A stretch of DNA of 64,000 nt. Origin: Oceanisphaera litoralis (GTDB taxonomy: Bacteria; Pseudomonadota; Gammaproteobacteria; Enterobacterales; Aeromonadaceae). Position numbers and translations under genes: made by a program. Below the pieces are notes generated by a model. It had not been told where the DNA came from. It ran no database searches and worked only from the letters and a program-made list of their open reading frames with translations. The stretch is taken from contig NZ_JAFBBE010000014.1 of NCBI RefSeq assembly GCF_016907015.1, positions 36,896-100,895 of the forward strand, given 5' to 3'. How positions within the stretch are numbered: the stretch's first letter is position 1; each line of letters starts with the position of its first letter. Below, one piece after another: positions 15,954 to 26,293 of this stretch.

Positions 15954-16583
15954 TTAAACTTTGGTCTCGGGATGGGTCTCGGTACGGGTCTCGGTATGAG
16001 TTTCGATATCACCGTAGCCATCCGCCACCCCGGTGGAAAGATAGACGCCGGGGCTGGTCAGGTTCTTGACGGCGGTCAGCAGGTATTGAATGCCGGTGAC
16101 GGCAAAGCCCACGGGGGCCCAGATGTAAATCCACCAGATCTCGATGCCGAGTGCCGGCAGAATGCGGCCGCGACTGTGGAGCGTATCGATATAGCCATAG
16201 GCGTGGTAGCTGAGAAAAAACATCATCAGGGCGGTAAAAAGCGCGATGAGGATCATCAGTACCTTTCTCGCCCGGACGGGTAGCGCGTCGTACAGTGCCG
16301 ACATGCGGATATGGCGGCCGTGACGGGCGGCGTAGCCGAGGCCGGCGAAGGTGATGAAGATAATCAGAATCCGGTTGATCTCGCCGGAGAAGAAGAAGCC
16401 TTCGCCAAACACGAAGCGGGCGATGACATTGGCGCAGGTGTTGATGGCCATCAGCAGTACGCCGGATGCGAGCATCAGGGCCTCGAAGCGGGCTATCCAT
16501 TCATCCATTACACCCAGAACGCCGGGCAGGCCCGAGTCATAGGCAGCGGTGTCATCTTCTGGTTCAGGAGTGTGCTCAGACAT
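15954..16583 (-). CDS. dctQ: TRAP transporter small permease (DctQ)
   Basis: 209 residues with four membrane segments (about 36-58, 70-86, 106-126 and 148-168), as is normal for DctQ. The segment [25 protein letters not shown] matches the family. The C-terminus is extended by a Thr/Glu-rich tail (TETHPET) made by a 12-base tandem repeat at 15963-15998, which is unusual. It works with DctM in the inner membrane. Confidence 0.9.
   Translation of the reverse strand: MSEHTPEPEDDTAAYDSGLPGVLGVMDEWIARFEALMLASGVLLMAINTCANVIARFVFGEGFFFSGEINRILIIFITFAGLGYAARHGRHIRMSALYDALPVRARKVLMILIALFTALMMFFLSYHAYGYIDTLHSRGRILPALGIEIWWIYIWAPVGFAVTGIQYLLTAVKNLTSPGVYLSTGVADGYGDIETHTETRTETHPETKV
15963..15998. repeat. 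12-base tandem repeat at the 3' end of dctQ
   Basis: Three near-identical units of GGTCTCGGKAYG, read on the + strand, followed by a decayed fourth. In dctQ they encode repeated TE-T-(H/R) steps at the C-terminus. Confidence 0.75.
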
Positions 16584-16643
16584 TATAATGCTCCGGAGCC
16601 GTCCCTGTCCCGGCGGCAGAGGCGCCTACGGGTGGGTTGATAT

Positions 16644-16667
16644 GGCCTCACCTGGAGTGGTGAGGCC
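16644..16667 (-). promoter_or_regulatory. Intercistronic hairpin between dctP and dctQ
   Basis: A perfect 9-bp stem (GGCCTCACC / GGTGAGGCC) with a 6-base loop lies in the 104-base gap after dctP. There is no U-run, so it is more likely an mRNA-stabilising or partial-termination hairpin that raises dctP expression over dctQM, as known for binding-protein operons. Confidence 0.65.
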
Positions 16668-16687
16668 GCAGGCTCATTATTAATTAT

Positions 16688-17698
16688 TCACAGATCTTTC
16701 AGATCCTGCTTGAACTGGTTCAGCAGCGCCTTGCCGCCCTCTCCGGTCATGTCGATAAACTTGTCTTCCACCCGGGGAGCCCGGGCCTTGAAGGCGGCAA
16801 TCTGGGTGTCATCGAGGCGAGTGACCGTGACCTTTTTGCTGTTGCTGGTGATTTTTTCCAGCGAGCGGTCGGCGAGGCCATCGATGTGCTCGATGATTTC
16901 CTCGAAGGCGTGGTCGGCTGCCTTTTGTACCAGCTGTTGATCTTCATCGGACAGTCCCTGATAGAAATCCCGATTGGCCATCATGGCGGTGGTAAACCAG
17001 CCGTGACCGGTAAAAATCAGGTTGGGAGACACTTCGTAGAGACCGCCGGATTCGATCCAGAAGATCGGGTTTTCCTGACCCTGGATCATGTTGGTCTGCA
17101 GGGCACCATAGACTTCACCCCAGGGTAGGGGGGTCGGGGTGGCGCCGAAGGCGGAATAGGTTTCCGACAGCAGCGGGTTGGTCATGACCCGAATTTTCTT
17201 GTTGTTCAGCTGTTCCGGCGTGGTGGCTTTTTCATCCAGGGTGATAACCATTTCGCCTTCGGGATACATCTTCAGCAGTTCCAGACCTTTTTGCGCATAA
17301 AGTCTGGGAAAGTCTTCGTTGATGGCCTTGCTCTCGCGAAAGAAGCTCACCACCGTCTTCATGTCGGTGGGCATCAGATAGGGGATGAAGAATATCTGGG
17401 CTTCGGGGATCAGGGCGCCGGTAAAGCCGGGAGACTGGTTGACGAAGTTGAGGATGCCGGCCTGCGTCTGCTCCATGATGTCATCAGACTCGCCCAGTTC
17501 GCCAAAGCGGTAGATTTGCAGCGTATGATCCGAATGCTCTTCGATGTATTCCTTGAACTTGTGGGCGTACACGTCCTGTACGTCGCCTTCGTATTCTTCG
17601 TGGGCATAGCGCCAGTTGTCGGCCTGGACGGCGGTACAGGTGAACAGCGCCAGCGCCGACAGTCCGGTCGCCAGCTTGAGTCCTTTTAGCTTGTTCAT
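16688..17698 (-). CDS. dctP: TRAP transporter periplasmic substrate-binding protein (DctP)
   Basis: 336 residues with a signal peptide ending near VQA (about residue 26) and a GGAG ribosome site. DctP-family segments are clear: LNNKKIRVMTNPLLSETYSAFGA, PLPWGEVYGALQTNMIQGQ and the conserved Arg in KIRVM that normally binds a carboxylate. It delivers substrate to DctQM. It is the first gene of the operon. Confidence 0.93.
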   Translation of the reverse strand: MNKLKGLKLATGLSALALFTCTAVQADNWRYAHEEYEGDVQDVYAHKFKEYIEEHSDHTLQIYRFGELGESDDIMEQTQAGILNFVNQSPGFTGALIPEAQIFFIPYLMPTDMKTVVSFFRESKAINEDFPRLYAQKGLELLKMYPEGEMVITLDEKATTPEQLNNKKIRVMTNPLLSETYSAFGATPTPLPWGEVYGALQTNMIQGQENPIFWIESGGLYEVSPNLIFTGHGWFTTAMMANRDFYQGLSDEDQQLVQKAADHAFEEIIEHIDGLADRSLEKITSNSKKVTVTRLDDTQIAAFKARAPRVEDKFIDMTGEGGKALLNQFKQDLKDL

Positions 17699-18163
17699 TC
17701 CGTGCTCTCCTTCGTTTCGGGTTCTAACCTCATTTGGGGCTATTATAGACTGTCAAAAGACGACTGTGGACGCAAGAGAGCAATGCAATCAAGTGCGTGA
17801 CACCGAGCTGAGTTGTATTGATGCGTGTGTGTAAATATGGTTGCTTGTGCTTTTTTTGATGATTATTCAGTATGTTAAAGGTAATTGTGCTATTTTTGGT
17901 GGCTTCTGCAGTAGGGGTAGGGAACGCGCTGCAGGCATGCGCTGCCAAAAAAAGGCTGCCAAAAAAACGAGCGGTAAATGGCGGGGGGTATGGTTTCACC
18001 ACTAACTATAGCCGTCCCGGCCATGATCCGGTCATGTTGAGGCCCCGGACCTGAGACAACACAGCCGTCTCCCTCGATACGCCATCAACCCTTCATGGGT
18101 GCTCGGAAATGTCTGCCCGGTTGGCAGGCCATTAGCGGATCCTCGTTCTGGCACGCATCCAAT
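17699..18163. other. Long intergenic region upstream of dctP
   Basis: 465 bases without a convincing gene. The part next to dctP (17700-17860) is AT-richer and should hold its promoter. A 60-codon open frame at 17872-18054 lacks a ribosome site and includes a twice-repeated GCTGCCAAAAAAA, so I do not call it a gene. Confidence 0.6.
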
Positions 18164-18193
18164 AAAAAACCCCGGCATCCAGGATGCCGGGGT
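18164..18193 (-). terminator. Terminator of icd
   Basis: An 11-bp stem (CCCCGGCATCC / GGATGCCGGGG) with almost no loop is flanked on its left by AAAAAA, giving the U-run for leftward transcription. Confidence 0.93.
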
Positions 18194-18228
18194 GTTGGTT
18201 TTAGCCGGGGTGACTCAGACGGTCAGAC

Positions 18229-20460
18229 TCAGCCTTTCAGTGCGGCCAGGGCCTGGTTCAGCGTCGCGCTGGGGCGCATGACCTTTTCTACCGCCGTCGG
18301 GTCGACGTGGTAATAGCCGTCGAGGCCGGCGGGCTGGCCCTGTACCGCGTTCAGCTCGGCGACTATCTGCTGCTCGTTGTCGGCCAGTGCCTTGGCCAGC
18401 GGCGCGAAGTGGGCGGCCAGTTCGGCGTCGTCGGTCTGGGCGGCCAGCTGCTGGGCCCAGTACAGGCTCAGGTAGAAGTGGCTGCCGCGGTTGTCCAGCT
18501 CGCCGGCGCGGCGCGACGGCGACTTGCCGTTGTCCAGCAGCAGCTCGGTGGCCTTGTCCAGGCAGGTGGCCAGGATCTTGGCGCGGGCGTTGCCTTCCTT
18601 GATGCCCAGCTCTTCCAGCGACACCGCCAGCGCCAGGAATTCACCCAGTGAGTCCCAGCGCAGGTGGTTTTCTTCCATCAGCTGCTGTACGTGCTTGGGT
18701 GCCGAACCGCCGGCACCGGTTTCGTACATGCCGCCACCGGCCAGCATCGGCACTATGGACAGCATCTTGGCCGAAGTGCCCAGTTCCATGATCGGGAACA
18801 GGTCGGTCAGGTAGTCACGCAGCACGTTACCGGTCACGGAGATGGTGTCCAGGCCGCGGATCATACGCTCCATCGAGAAGCGGATGGCTTCGTTGTAGGA
18901 CATGATACGAATGTCCAGGCCGCTCAGATCGTGCTCCTGCAGGTAGGCTTCCACCTTCTTCTGCAACTCGTTGTCGTGGGCGCGCTCGGCGTCCAGCCAG
19001 AATACCGCCGGAGTGGCGGAGTGGCGGGCGCGGGTGACGGCCAGCTTGACCCAGTCGCGAATGGCGGCATCCTTGGTCTGGCAGGCACGCCAGATATCGC
19101 CTTGTTCCACTTCGTGCTGCATCAGCACCTGACCGTTGGCATCGACCACGCGCATGGTGCCGTTTTCGCTCAGTTCGAAGGTCTTGTCGTGGGAACCGTA
19201 CTCTTCGGCCTTCATCGCCATCAGACCCACGTTGGGCACTGTACCCATGGTGCGGGGATCGAAGGCGCCGTTGGTCTTGCAGAAGTTGATCACTTCCTGA
19301 TAGATGCGGGCATAGGTGCTTTCCGGCATCACCGCCTTGGTGTCTTTCTGCTTGCCGTCACGGCCCCACATCTGACCGGAATTGCGGATCATGGCGGGCA
19401 TGGAGGCATCTACTATCACGTCGCTCGGCACGTGCAGGTTGGTGATGCCCTTGACCGAGTCGACCATTGCCATTTCCGGGCGGAGTTCGTAGCAGTCGTG
19501 AATGGCCTGCTCGATTTCGTCCTGGGTGGACTGGGGCAGGGTCTTGATCTTTTCCAGCACGCTGTTCATGCCGTTGTTGGGATTGACGCCCAGCTCGTCG
19601 AACAGCTCGCCGTACTTTTCGAAGACTTCCCGGTAGAAGACCTTGACGGCATGGCCGAACACGATGGGGTGAGACACCTTCATCATGGTGGCCTTGACGT
19701 GCAGTGACCACATGACGCCGGTCTCTTTACAGTCTTGCAGTGTCTGTTCGAAGAAGTCCGACAGTTTACGGGCACTCATGAACATGCCGTCCAGCACTTC
19801 GCCGGCCTGCAGCGGCAGTTCTTTTTTCAGTTCGACCTGGCCGGCCTGGTTGACGAATTCGATACGAACGGTCTGATCCTTGTCCATGGTGACGGACTGC
19901 TCGCTGGAGAAGAAGTCACCGCCCTTCATGTAATCGGCGTGGGAGCGGGAGGCCTTGCTCCAGGCACCCATGGAATGCGGGTATTTGCGTACGAAGGCCT
20001 TCACCGCCGCCGGGGCACGACGGTCGGAGTTGCCCTGGCGCAGTACCGGGTTGACCGCGCTGCCGAGAATTTTGGAATAGCGCTCGGCGGCGGACTTTTC
20101 TTCGTCGGTGTTGGCTTCTTCCGGCAGATCGGGAATATCGAAGCCCTGGGTTTGCAGCTCCTTGATGCAGGCGCGCAGCTGGGGCACAGAGGCGCTGATG
20201 TTGGGCAGCTTGATGATGTTGGCATGCGGATCCTGGGTCAGCTCACCCAGCTCACTCAGGCCATCAACCACACGTTGTGCTTCGCTCAGGCGCTCGGGAA
20301 AGGCGGCCAGTACGCGGCCGGCCAGCGAGATATCGCTCAGGGTCACGTTAATGCCGGCGCTGCTGGCAAAGGTGCGCACTATGGGAAGTAACGAGTAGGT
20401 GGCGAGGGCGGGGGCTTCATCGGTCAAGGTATATACGATGGTCGGTTCTTTGGTTGTCAT
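18229..20460 (-). CDS. icd: NADP-dependent isocitrate dehydrogenase, monomeric type
   Basis: 743 residues from the ATG at 20460; an open frame to 20541 adds residues absent from the family. It converts isocitrate to 2-oxoglutarate in the TCA cycle. Family landmarks include [20 protein letters not shown] at the start, [11 protein letters not shown], the metal/substrate region [17 protein letters not shown], and [20 protein letters not shown] followed by [17 protein letters not shown]. The length is typical of the 80-kDa monomeric enzyme. It stands alone with its own terminator. Confidence 0.97.
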   Translation of the reverse strand: MTTKEPTIVYTLTDEAPALATYSLLPIVRTFASSAGINVTLSDISLAGRVLAAFPERLSEAQRVVDGLSELGELTQDPHANIIKLPNISASVPQLRACIKELQTQGFDIPDLPEEANTDEEKSAAERYSKILGSAVNPVLRQGNSDRRAPAAVKAFVRKYPHSMGAWSKASRSHADYMKGGDFFSSEQSVTMDKDQTVRIEFVNQAGQVELKKELPLQAGEVLDGMFMSARKLSDFFEQTLQDCKETGVMWSLHVKATMMKVSHPIVFGHAVKVFYREVFEKYGELFDELGVNPNNGMNSVLEKIKTLPQSTQDEIEQAIHDCYELRPEMAMVDSVKGITNLHVPSDVIVDASMPAMIRNSGQMWGRDGKQKDTKAVMPESTYARIYQEVINFCKTNGAFDPRTMGTVPNVGLMAMKAEEYGSHDKTFELSENGTMRVVDANGQVLMQHEVEQGDIWRACQTKDAAIRDWVKLAVTRARHSATPAVFWLDAERAHDNELQKKVEAYLQEHDLSGLDIRIMSYNEAIRFSMERMIRGLDTISVTGNVLRDYLTDLFPIMELGTSAKMLSIVPMLAGGGMYETGAGGSAPKHVQQLMEENHLRWDSLGEFLALAVSLEELGIKEGNARAKILATCLDKATELLLDNGKSPSRRAGELDNRGSHFYLSLYWAQQLAAQTDDAELAAHFAPLAKALADNEQQIVAELNAVQGQPAGLDGYYHVDPTAVEKVMRPSATLNQALAALKG

Positions 20461-20681
20461 TATTTCGCTTGTTCCCTGCTTGATAGGTGGGTTCAACGGC
20501 TCGGCGTGGCACCAATTGTTGGCTGGCACTGGCGCTGGCATACACCGCTGGATTGCATTTCCGCCCGGTATTGTATGACATATAGGCCCCTAGACTTAAG
20601 CGCCCTGAGTAAATTCTGTGGCGTCACTCGACTAAAGAGATATTGGCGGCCGCTGGAGGCGCTGGAAAGCAGGTCCCGGGT

Positions 20682-22196
20682 TCAGGCCCTGTCGTCGCGA
20701 TCACGGTCGTTGCGGTCACGGTCGCCGCGGTCGGTGGCCGGGAGCGTCGGTCGGGCCACGCAGGCCTGATCCCGCCCCTTGTGCTTGGCCTGGTAAAGGG
20801 CCTCGTCTGCTCGCTGCACCAGGGTATCCACGGTATCGGCGGGTTCGAGCGCCGCTATGCCGGCACTGGCGCTAATGTGTTCCTGTCCGGGGAAGCGATG
20901 CCGGCGTATGCTGGCCAGTAGTCGTTCGGCCAGCTGTCTGCACTGACCGAGATCGGTTTCAAAGCACACTATCAGGAATTCCTCCCCGCCCCAGCGGCAG
21001 ATGGCGTCGGCCTCGCGCAGATTATCCTGCAGCAGTTGACCGAACCGGACCAGCACCTTGTCGCCGGTCAGGTGGCCATATTGGTCATTGACGTGCTTGA
21101 AGTGATCGATATCGAGCAGGATCACCGTCAGTGGGCGACGGTAACGTTGTGCCCGGCGCAGGTCTTTTTCCAGCGTCAGGTTCAGGCCGTGCCGGTTGGG
21201 CAACCGGGTCAGGGCATCGGTCTGTGCCATGACCTCGAGCTGCCGGTTCAGCGCCCGCAGGCGACGTGCCCAGAACAGGCTGGTGCCGGTGACGGCGGCC
21301 AGCAGCAACCCCAGACCATAGGCCAGGGTGTAATCGGTGACCACCTCCGACACCATCTGCAATGACAGGTAACGATTCATGACCTGTTGCCGCTCCTGAT
21401 CGGTCATGGCATTGATGCCCCGGTTCAGAATATCGCGCAGGGTATGTTCCGACTGGAGTACCCCCATGCGCAGCCGGTTTTCATAACCGGGCACCTGTCC
21501 CGAAATTTTGAGGTTGTACCAGCCCTGCTGCTTGATGGTATGGGCCGCCACCACCAGGGATCTCAGGGTCAGATCGGCTTTGCCATCCGATACCAGTTGC
21601 ATGGCTTCGGATTCCGACTCGGTGTCGATAATGGTCAGGTTGGGAAAGTCCCGGGCAAAGAGTTCGAACATGGCCGTGCCGCGGGGCAGGGCCATGGTGT
21701 GGTCGGTCAGGCCGGCCAGGTCGGAGATGAAAGGATGTTCTTCCCGGGAAATCAGCACATTGGGATCGTCCAGCAGCGGGTCGGTAAAGATAAGCCACTG
21801 TTCGCGATCCGGCGTCTGGTTGAGCAGACTCAGGGCCACGCAGTCTCCGTTACGGGAAGCGGTCAGGCTCTGCTCCCAGCCGGAGGTGGGATGCAACTGT
21901 ATCTGTAGCCCCGTCTTGGCGGCGACCAGGGTGATGAGATCGGCGGCGATGCCCACATGCTGATTGTTTTTGTCTATGGCTTCGAAAGGTAACCAGTCCG
22001 GATCCACGCACATGGAGATGGTCGGGTGGGCATCGATATACACTTGCTGGGTGACGCTGAGCGGCACCCGGGGTTCGGCGGCCCACAGGCTGGTGCCGGC
22101 GACCAGCAGGAAGAGACCGAACAGCAGGCGGTAATCGGATAACCGGCGCGATATTAAAGCGAGCCTGCCCAGGGTGGGCATTGAGGCTGAATTCAT
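20682..22196 (-). CDS. Diguanylate cyclase with periplasmic SBP-type sensor
   Basis: About 504 residues from the ATG at 22196 (AGG upstream; other in-frame ATGs at 22265 and 22181). A signal or membrane segment is followed by a bacterial extracellular solute-binding domain family 3 (SMCVDPDWLPFEAIDKN through QQVMNRYL), a membrane helix (about 290-310) and a GGDEF domain. The active motif is GGEEF, and RxxD (READ) lies five residues upstream, so both catalysis and the inhibitory I-site are intact. It should make c-di-GMP in response to a periplasmic amino-acid-like ligand. The C-terminus is extended by Asp/Arg repeats (DRDRNDRDRDD) of microsatellite origin. Confidence 0.92.
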   Translation of the reverse strand: MNSASMPTLGRLALISRRLSDYRLLFGLFLLVAGTSLWAAEPRVPLSVTQQVYIDAHPTISMCVDPDWLPFEAIDKNNQHVGIAADLITLVAAKTGLQIQLHPTSGWEQSLTASRNGDCVALSLLNQTPDREQWLIFTDPLLDDPNVLISREEHPFISDLAGLTDHTMALPRGTAMFELFARDFPNLTIIDTESESEAMQLVSDGKADLTLRSLVVAAHTIKQQGWYNLKISGQVPGYENRLRMGVLQSEHTLRDILNRGINAMTDQERQQVMNRYLSLQMVSEVVTDYTLAYGLGLLLAAVTGTSLFWARRLRALNRQLEVMAQTDALTRLPNRHGLNLTLEKDLRRAQRYRRPLTVILLDIDHFKHVNDQYGHLTGDKVLVRFGQLLQDNLREADAICRWGGEEFLIVCFETDLGQCRQLAERLLASIRRHRFPGQEHISASAGIAALEPADTVDTLVQRADEALYQAKHKGRDQACVARPTLPATDRGDRDRNDRDRDDRA

Positions 22197-22336
22197 CCCT
22201 GACCTCAGGCGTTGGTGTATGAGTCCATCATGCGACTTTCGACGGCCGAGGGCAATGGTTAGCAACGCCCTATTGCCGGCCTCAGGCCGGCACGGGGAAA
22301 GGGGATGCCTCTTTATGTTTCAGTGCTCCCGATGTT

Positions 22337-23692
22337 TCAGTGCTCCCGCTGGGGGATTTCCTCTATTTCCACAATTTTGGAGCGGCTCATCACCACTTTC
22401 CAGCGCTGGATGACCGGCGGCTTCTGGCCCTGGGTTTCACGGGTGACCAGGTTGATCAGATAGCGTTTTTCCACCGCCTGACGGGAGACCTGGCCTTCCT
22501 TGAGCTGGTAGACGTGGTGCGAGCCCTTTTCCATCAGCTTGGACAGCAGACTCAAATCCAGATGCAGCAATTCGCGGGTCTGTTCGTAGCCACTCAGAAA
22601 GCGGGTGGGCAACATGCGGGAGTGGCTGCCGTAGTGCATGACCACTTCTTCCCGCTGGCTCACGTTGGCATGGCGTGTCGCCAGAATGTCGTCGCTCAGC
22701 CGGGAGGGGCGGCGATAGTCGAACCATTCCAGCTGACGCCCCACCAGCTGGCTGCTGTGCACATCGAAATACTGTCGACGCCATTTGGGGCGACCCTTGC
22801 GCAACCAGCGCCACAGGGTGTTGCGCAAGTCGTCCTTGAACAGTTCACGCAGCGCATAAAGCAGGGCGAGGGCGAAGATCACCATCAGCGAAATGCCGCC
22901 CAGGGTTTCGCGCACCTCGTAGGCGGCCAGCGATACCGAGGTCATCACCACGGCGGTGACCCCCGCCTTGAGCAGTTTCTGTTCGCCGCCGCCCAGCTCC
23001 CGGGTTTTCTCCTTGAGTGTCACCGGATATTCGATCAATCTGCGCAGCAGCCGCATCTTGTTGGAAATGCGCGACAGCGCCTCCGTGGTATGGCTGGAGT
23101 TATATTGTTGCTTGTCACGATGCCGGCGCTCGATATCACAGATTTCCAGCAGCAGTGACTTGGTTGTCTTGTAGTCGCCGCTGCGGGGCAGGTGAGCCAC
23201 CAGCGACAAGAGTCGCTGCTCGGTAAACCAGGACAGGTAGTTGTCGATATTGACGTAGTACTTGAGCAGGGTCTGATCGGTGGGCACATTGCGGCGCAGG
23301 CGGCGCAGAATATCCTGGGCCAGGGCGATCACCTCTTCTATCGCCTCCTGGCTGGCACTGTCTTTGCCGTTACGCAGCTGGTGGCTGGACTGTTCCAGCC
23401 CCACCACATACTGATAGGCGTAGAGGCTGAGACTGAGCCGGTATTGCTCCGTGGTGAGCTTGCCCCGGCGGGCCAGGCGGCTGTGCACCAGCGGCAGCAG
23501 CGGCTGGTCGCTGAAATAGGTGCGTTGTACCTGAATGGCGCCGTGGTAAAACTCCTCTTCCGGCACCACATGAGTATTCAGCCCCAGTTCGCCGGGAATA
23601 AAGAGATAAATATCCAGCCGGTGCTCGGTCGCCTCCCGCAGGATACGAGATATCTTGAGGGCGAAGCCATCTTTACGCTCAACGCTGATCAC
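22337..23692 (-). CDS. Membrane protein of unknown function, 451 residues
   Basis: The protein starts at a GTG without a clear ribosome site. The N-terminal 240 residues are predicted helical and soluble, with basic clusters and LRRLRRN-type segments. Two adjacent hydrophobic segments (about 247-290) form a central hairpin. The C-terminal 160 residues are basic, with WRWLRKGRPKWRRQ just after the membrane and a beta-rich end (RWKVVMSRSKIVEIEEIP). No known domain was recognised. It is transcribed toward the diguanylate cyclase gene, with a GC hairpin (GCCGGCCTCAGGCCGGC) in the gap. Confidence 0.75.
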   Translation of the reverse strand: MISVERKDGFALKISRILREATEHRLDIYLFIPGELGLNTHVVPEEEFYHGAIQVQRTYFSDQPLLPLVHSRLARRGKLTTEQYRLSLSLYAYQYVVGLEQSSHQLRNGKDSASQEAIEEVIALAQDILRRLRRNVPTDQTLLKYYVNIDNYLSWFTEQRLLSLVAHLPRSGDYKTTKSLLLEICDIERRHRDKQQYNSSHTTEALSRISNKMRLLRRLIEYPVTLKEKTRELGGGEQKLLKAGVTAVVMTSVSLAAYEVRETLGGISLMVIFALALLYALRELFKDDLRNTLWRWLRKGRPKWRRQYFDVHSSQLVGRQLEWFDYRRPSRLSDDILATRHANVSQREEVVMHYGSHSRMLPTRFLSGYEQTRELLHLDLSLLSKLMEKGSHHVYQLKEGQVSRQAVEKRYLINLVTRETQGQKPPVIQRWKVVMSRSKIVEIEEIPQREH

Positions 23693-23911
23693 GGGCGGGA
23701 TTTACACCATAATAATGAATGATGACAGCATCTTAACGTATTTTTTCGCGCGGCGCTCAGGGGCCAGAAAACCGCGGAAATTATGCCGTAGGGGCCATGC
23801 CGGGCCGATGGAGGGTGTCGAGCGCTGAAAATCCACCCGCATCGGGGGGAGCCGGGCTTGAGTCGGTATGGCGGTTGCGGCGACAATGGCGTTTTTCCGG
23901 GGAATACCAGC

Positions 23912-24157
23912 ATGGCTTTTCGTATCAGTTACCACTATCACAAGCAGCAAAAAGAAATCGGTTTTGCCAATGACAAGCACCACAGCGTCTATGATGCCAT
24001 CGCCACGGCGGAAGGGGTGGATCTGACCGAGTTTCATCGCATGGAAAGCCAGGTGGCCAATGTCAGCCGCAACGATCGCAAGACCATGAAGGACTTTCGC
24101 GAAGAATATTTCCGCAAGCTGGGCTTCAGTCAGGTAACCATAGTGCGTGAAGACTAA
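23912..24157 (+). CDS. DUF2960 family protein
   Basis: 81 residues from the ATG at 23912. It is charged and aromatic at the N-terminus (SYHYHKQQKEIGFANDK) and helical in the middle (VSRNDRKTMKDFREEYFRKLGF), matching the small DUF2960 proteins of Vibrio, Shewanella and Aeromonas. Function is unknown. No membrane segment or signal peptide is visible. It is monocistronic. Confidence 0.8.
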   Translation: MAFRISYHYHKQQKEIGFANDKHHSVYDAIATAEGVDLTEFHRMESQVANVSRNDRKTMKDFREEYFRKLGFSQVTIVRED

Positions 24158-24336
24158 TGCTGGGTACGGACAGCGCCAGCCTGCTCATGTCTGTTCCTGC
24201 CAACCCGCGGATACAGGCTGCATCTGCGTGAAAAATGGCTCTGGCTCGTGGTTTTAATCACCTCATCGGCAAGGATGTGGACAGCGTCAAATGGGTTTGC
24301 CATGATAGATGGAACGCAACAGTCAACGGATGACAT

Positions 24337-26163
24337 GTGGAACAGATTCAGAGCTTTTTCGGTTATCACAAGGCCCTGACGCAGCTGGTGCATGGCCGGC
24401 GTTTTATCGGGCTGGACAAGCGCAAGAAGCTGGAAGCCTTGAGTGCCCTTTGTGGCGAACTGCTCCGGGTCGACAGTGTCGGCATCTGGACGCTTAGCCT
24501 CAGTGATGACCATCTTGAGCGTGACTTGTGTTATCCACGGGGCCTGGATGGCCGGGGTCAGGGTCTCAGCCTGAGTCGGGACCAGCATGAGGTCTATTTT
24601 TCGGCGCTGGATGCCGCCGAAATCATCTGTACCCATGATGTGAGCACGGATCCTCGTACCCGTTCCTTTCATCCGCGTTACCTTAATGAAACCCAGCTGG
24701 TCGAGTCCATGCTGGGCGCACCTCTCTACGACGGCAATCGTTTATGTGGTGTTATCGGCCTTGAAAGCCGGCAACGACGACAGTGGAGCCTGGCCGATAT
24801 CGCCTGCGTGACGGCCGTCGCCGATACCATCAGCCTCATCAATACCCACGAGGCCTGGCTGAACAGCCGCAAAGAGCTGGATTACATTACCCATCACGAT
24901 GATTTTACTGGTCTGCGGAACCTTCGCGCATTGCGTAATTATATACAGCAGCAGATCGAACAGCAGGCGGAGGAATCCTTTGCCCTGTTGTGGTTCGATA
25001 TCGACCGGCTCAATGCCATCAATAACGGCATGGGGCAGCAGGTGGGTGACGCCGTGGTGAGCGAAGTGGCAGCCCGGTTGCGGGGCATGCAGTTGCCGGG
25101 CAAGGAGATGGTGGCGCGGGTCGGCGGAGACGAGTTCGCCATGATCTGCCGTTTTCCACAGGGGCGGGGGACCATGGACAAGGCGGTGGATGCCATTCTG
25201 GAAACCATCAACTATCCCATCAGGATCGGAGAGCAGAAAGTCCAGATCAGTGCCAGCATCGGCATTTCCTTTTTCCCCGATGATGGCGGAGATGTACCCA
25301 CCCTGATTCGTCACAGCGAGTCGGCCATGTACTACGCCAAGGCCTGCGGGCGACGTCAGGCGCAGTATTTCAATCAGGATATCTCGAGTACCGCCAGGGC
25401 GCGTTTTCTGCTGGAAAGCCAGTTGATCGAAGCCATCGCCGCCGGTGGCCTGAGTGTCTTTTACCAGCCGATCATGTCCGGCGACGGTCGTGCCGTGGTC
25501 AGTGCCGAAGCCCTGGTGCGCTGGCAGCACGACACCCTGGGCTGTATGTCACAGGCGGATTTTTTGCCGCTGGCCTACGAGGCCGGGCTTATCGCCGACC
25601 TGGATCTCTGGGTGCTGGAACGGGTATGTCGGGATATACAGCAGGCTCGTGAACAGGATGTGCCGATGCCGCCGGTGGCGGTGAACCTTTCTGCCGACTC
25701 CATCATGGATCCCCTGCTGGCGGATAAAGTCCGGGAAAGGCTCCAGCGTTATCAGGTGCTGGGCACGCAACTGGAGCTGGAGGTCATCGAAGACGCCGTC
25801 AAGGGAGACTCGACCGTTTTGCAGCAAACACTGGCAGAGCTGGTGCGCATGGGCATCAAGTTGTCCATTGACGATTTTGGCACCGGTTATTCCTCGCTGT
25901 TGCGGCTAAAGAACCTGCCATTTACCAAGTTGAAAATCGATCGCTCCTTCATTCAGGACCTGCCACAGGACACGGATGACTGCGCCATTACCCTGTCCAT
26001 TCTGGGGATGGCCAAGGGGCTGGGCGTGGAAGTGGTGGCCGAGGGGGTGGAAAACAGCGAGCAGGAAGCCTGGCTGCAGCATCAGGGCTGCAATTATCTG
26101 CAGGGCTTCAAATACCACAAACCCATGCCGTTCGAAGCCTTTATGGCGCTGCTGAATTATTGA
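24337..26163 (+). CDS. GAF-GGDEF-EAL cyclic-di-GMP enzyme
   Basis: 608 residues, probably from the GTG at 24337 (weak ribosome site). A GAF sensor domain (about 25-170) is followed by a GGDEF domain (about 185-345) with an intact RVGGDEF motif but no I-site RxxD. The EAL domain (about 360-605) has EALVRW, NLSADSI, ELEVIED, IDDFGTGYSS, KIDRSFI and VAEGVE, so phosphodiesterase residues look complete. No membrane segment is present; it is cytoplasmic and may switch between synthesis and breakdown of c-di-GMP. Confidence 0.93.
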   Translation: MEQIQSFFGYHKALTQLVHGRRFIGLDKRKKLEALSALCGELLRVDSVGIWTLSLSDDHLERDLCYPRGLDGRGQGLSLSRDQHEVYFSALDAAEIICTHDVSTDPRTRSFHPRYLNETQLVESMLGAPLYDGNRLCGVIGLESRQRRQWSLADIACVTAVADTISLINTHEAWLNSRKELDYITHHDDFTGLRNLRALRNYIQQQIEQQAEESFALLWFDIDRLNAINNGMGQQVGDAVVSEVAARLRGMQLPGKEMVARVGGDEFAMICRFPQGRGTMDKAVDAILETINYPIRIGEQKVQISASIGISFFPDDGGDVPTLIRHSESAMYYAKACGRRQAQYFNQDISSTARARFLLESQLIEAIAAGGLSVFYQPIMSGDGRAVVSAEALVRWQHDTLGCMSQADFLPLAYEAGLIADLDLWVLERVCRDIQQAREQDVPMPPVAVNLSADSIMDPLLADKVRERLQRYQVLGTQLELEVIEDAVKGDSTVLQQTLAELVRMGIKLSIDDFGTGYSSLLRLKNLPFTKLKIDRSFIQDLPQDTDDCAITLSILGMAKGLGVEVVAEGVENSEQEAWLQHQGCNYLQGFKYHKPMPFEAFMALLNY

Positions 26164-26293
26164 TTTCAAGCGGGCATTCATCTCTCTTTGTTGTTCCGCC
26201 TTTTTGCGGGTACCGAAGGCGTGATAGTGGATGGAAATAACGACCAGCTTGCTTACAATGAACCGAATATCATCATCTGCAAGGAATGAAATA

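Noticed and set aside
17872..18054. 60-codon open frame with a hydrophobic start upstream of dctP
   Set aside because: No ribosome site, repeat-derived Lys/Ala stretch, and no recognisable family.
18307..20391. Long plus-strand frames opposite icd
   Set aside because: Shadow frames of the isocitrate dehydrogenase gene with no start signals or domains.
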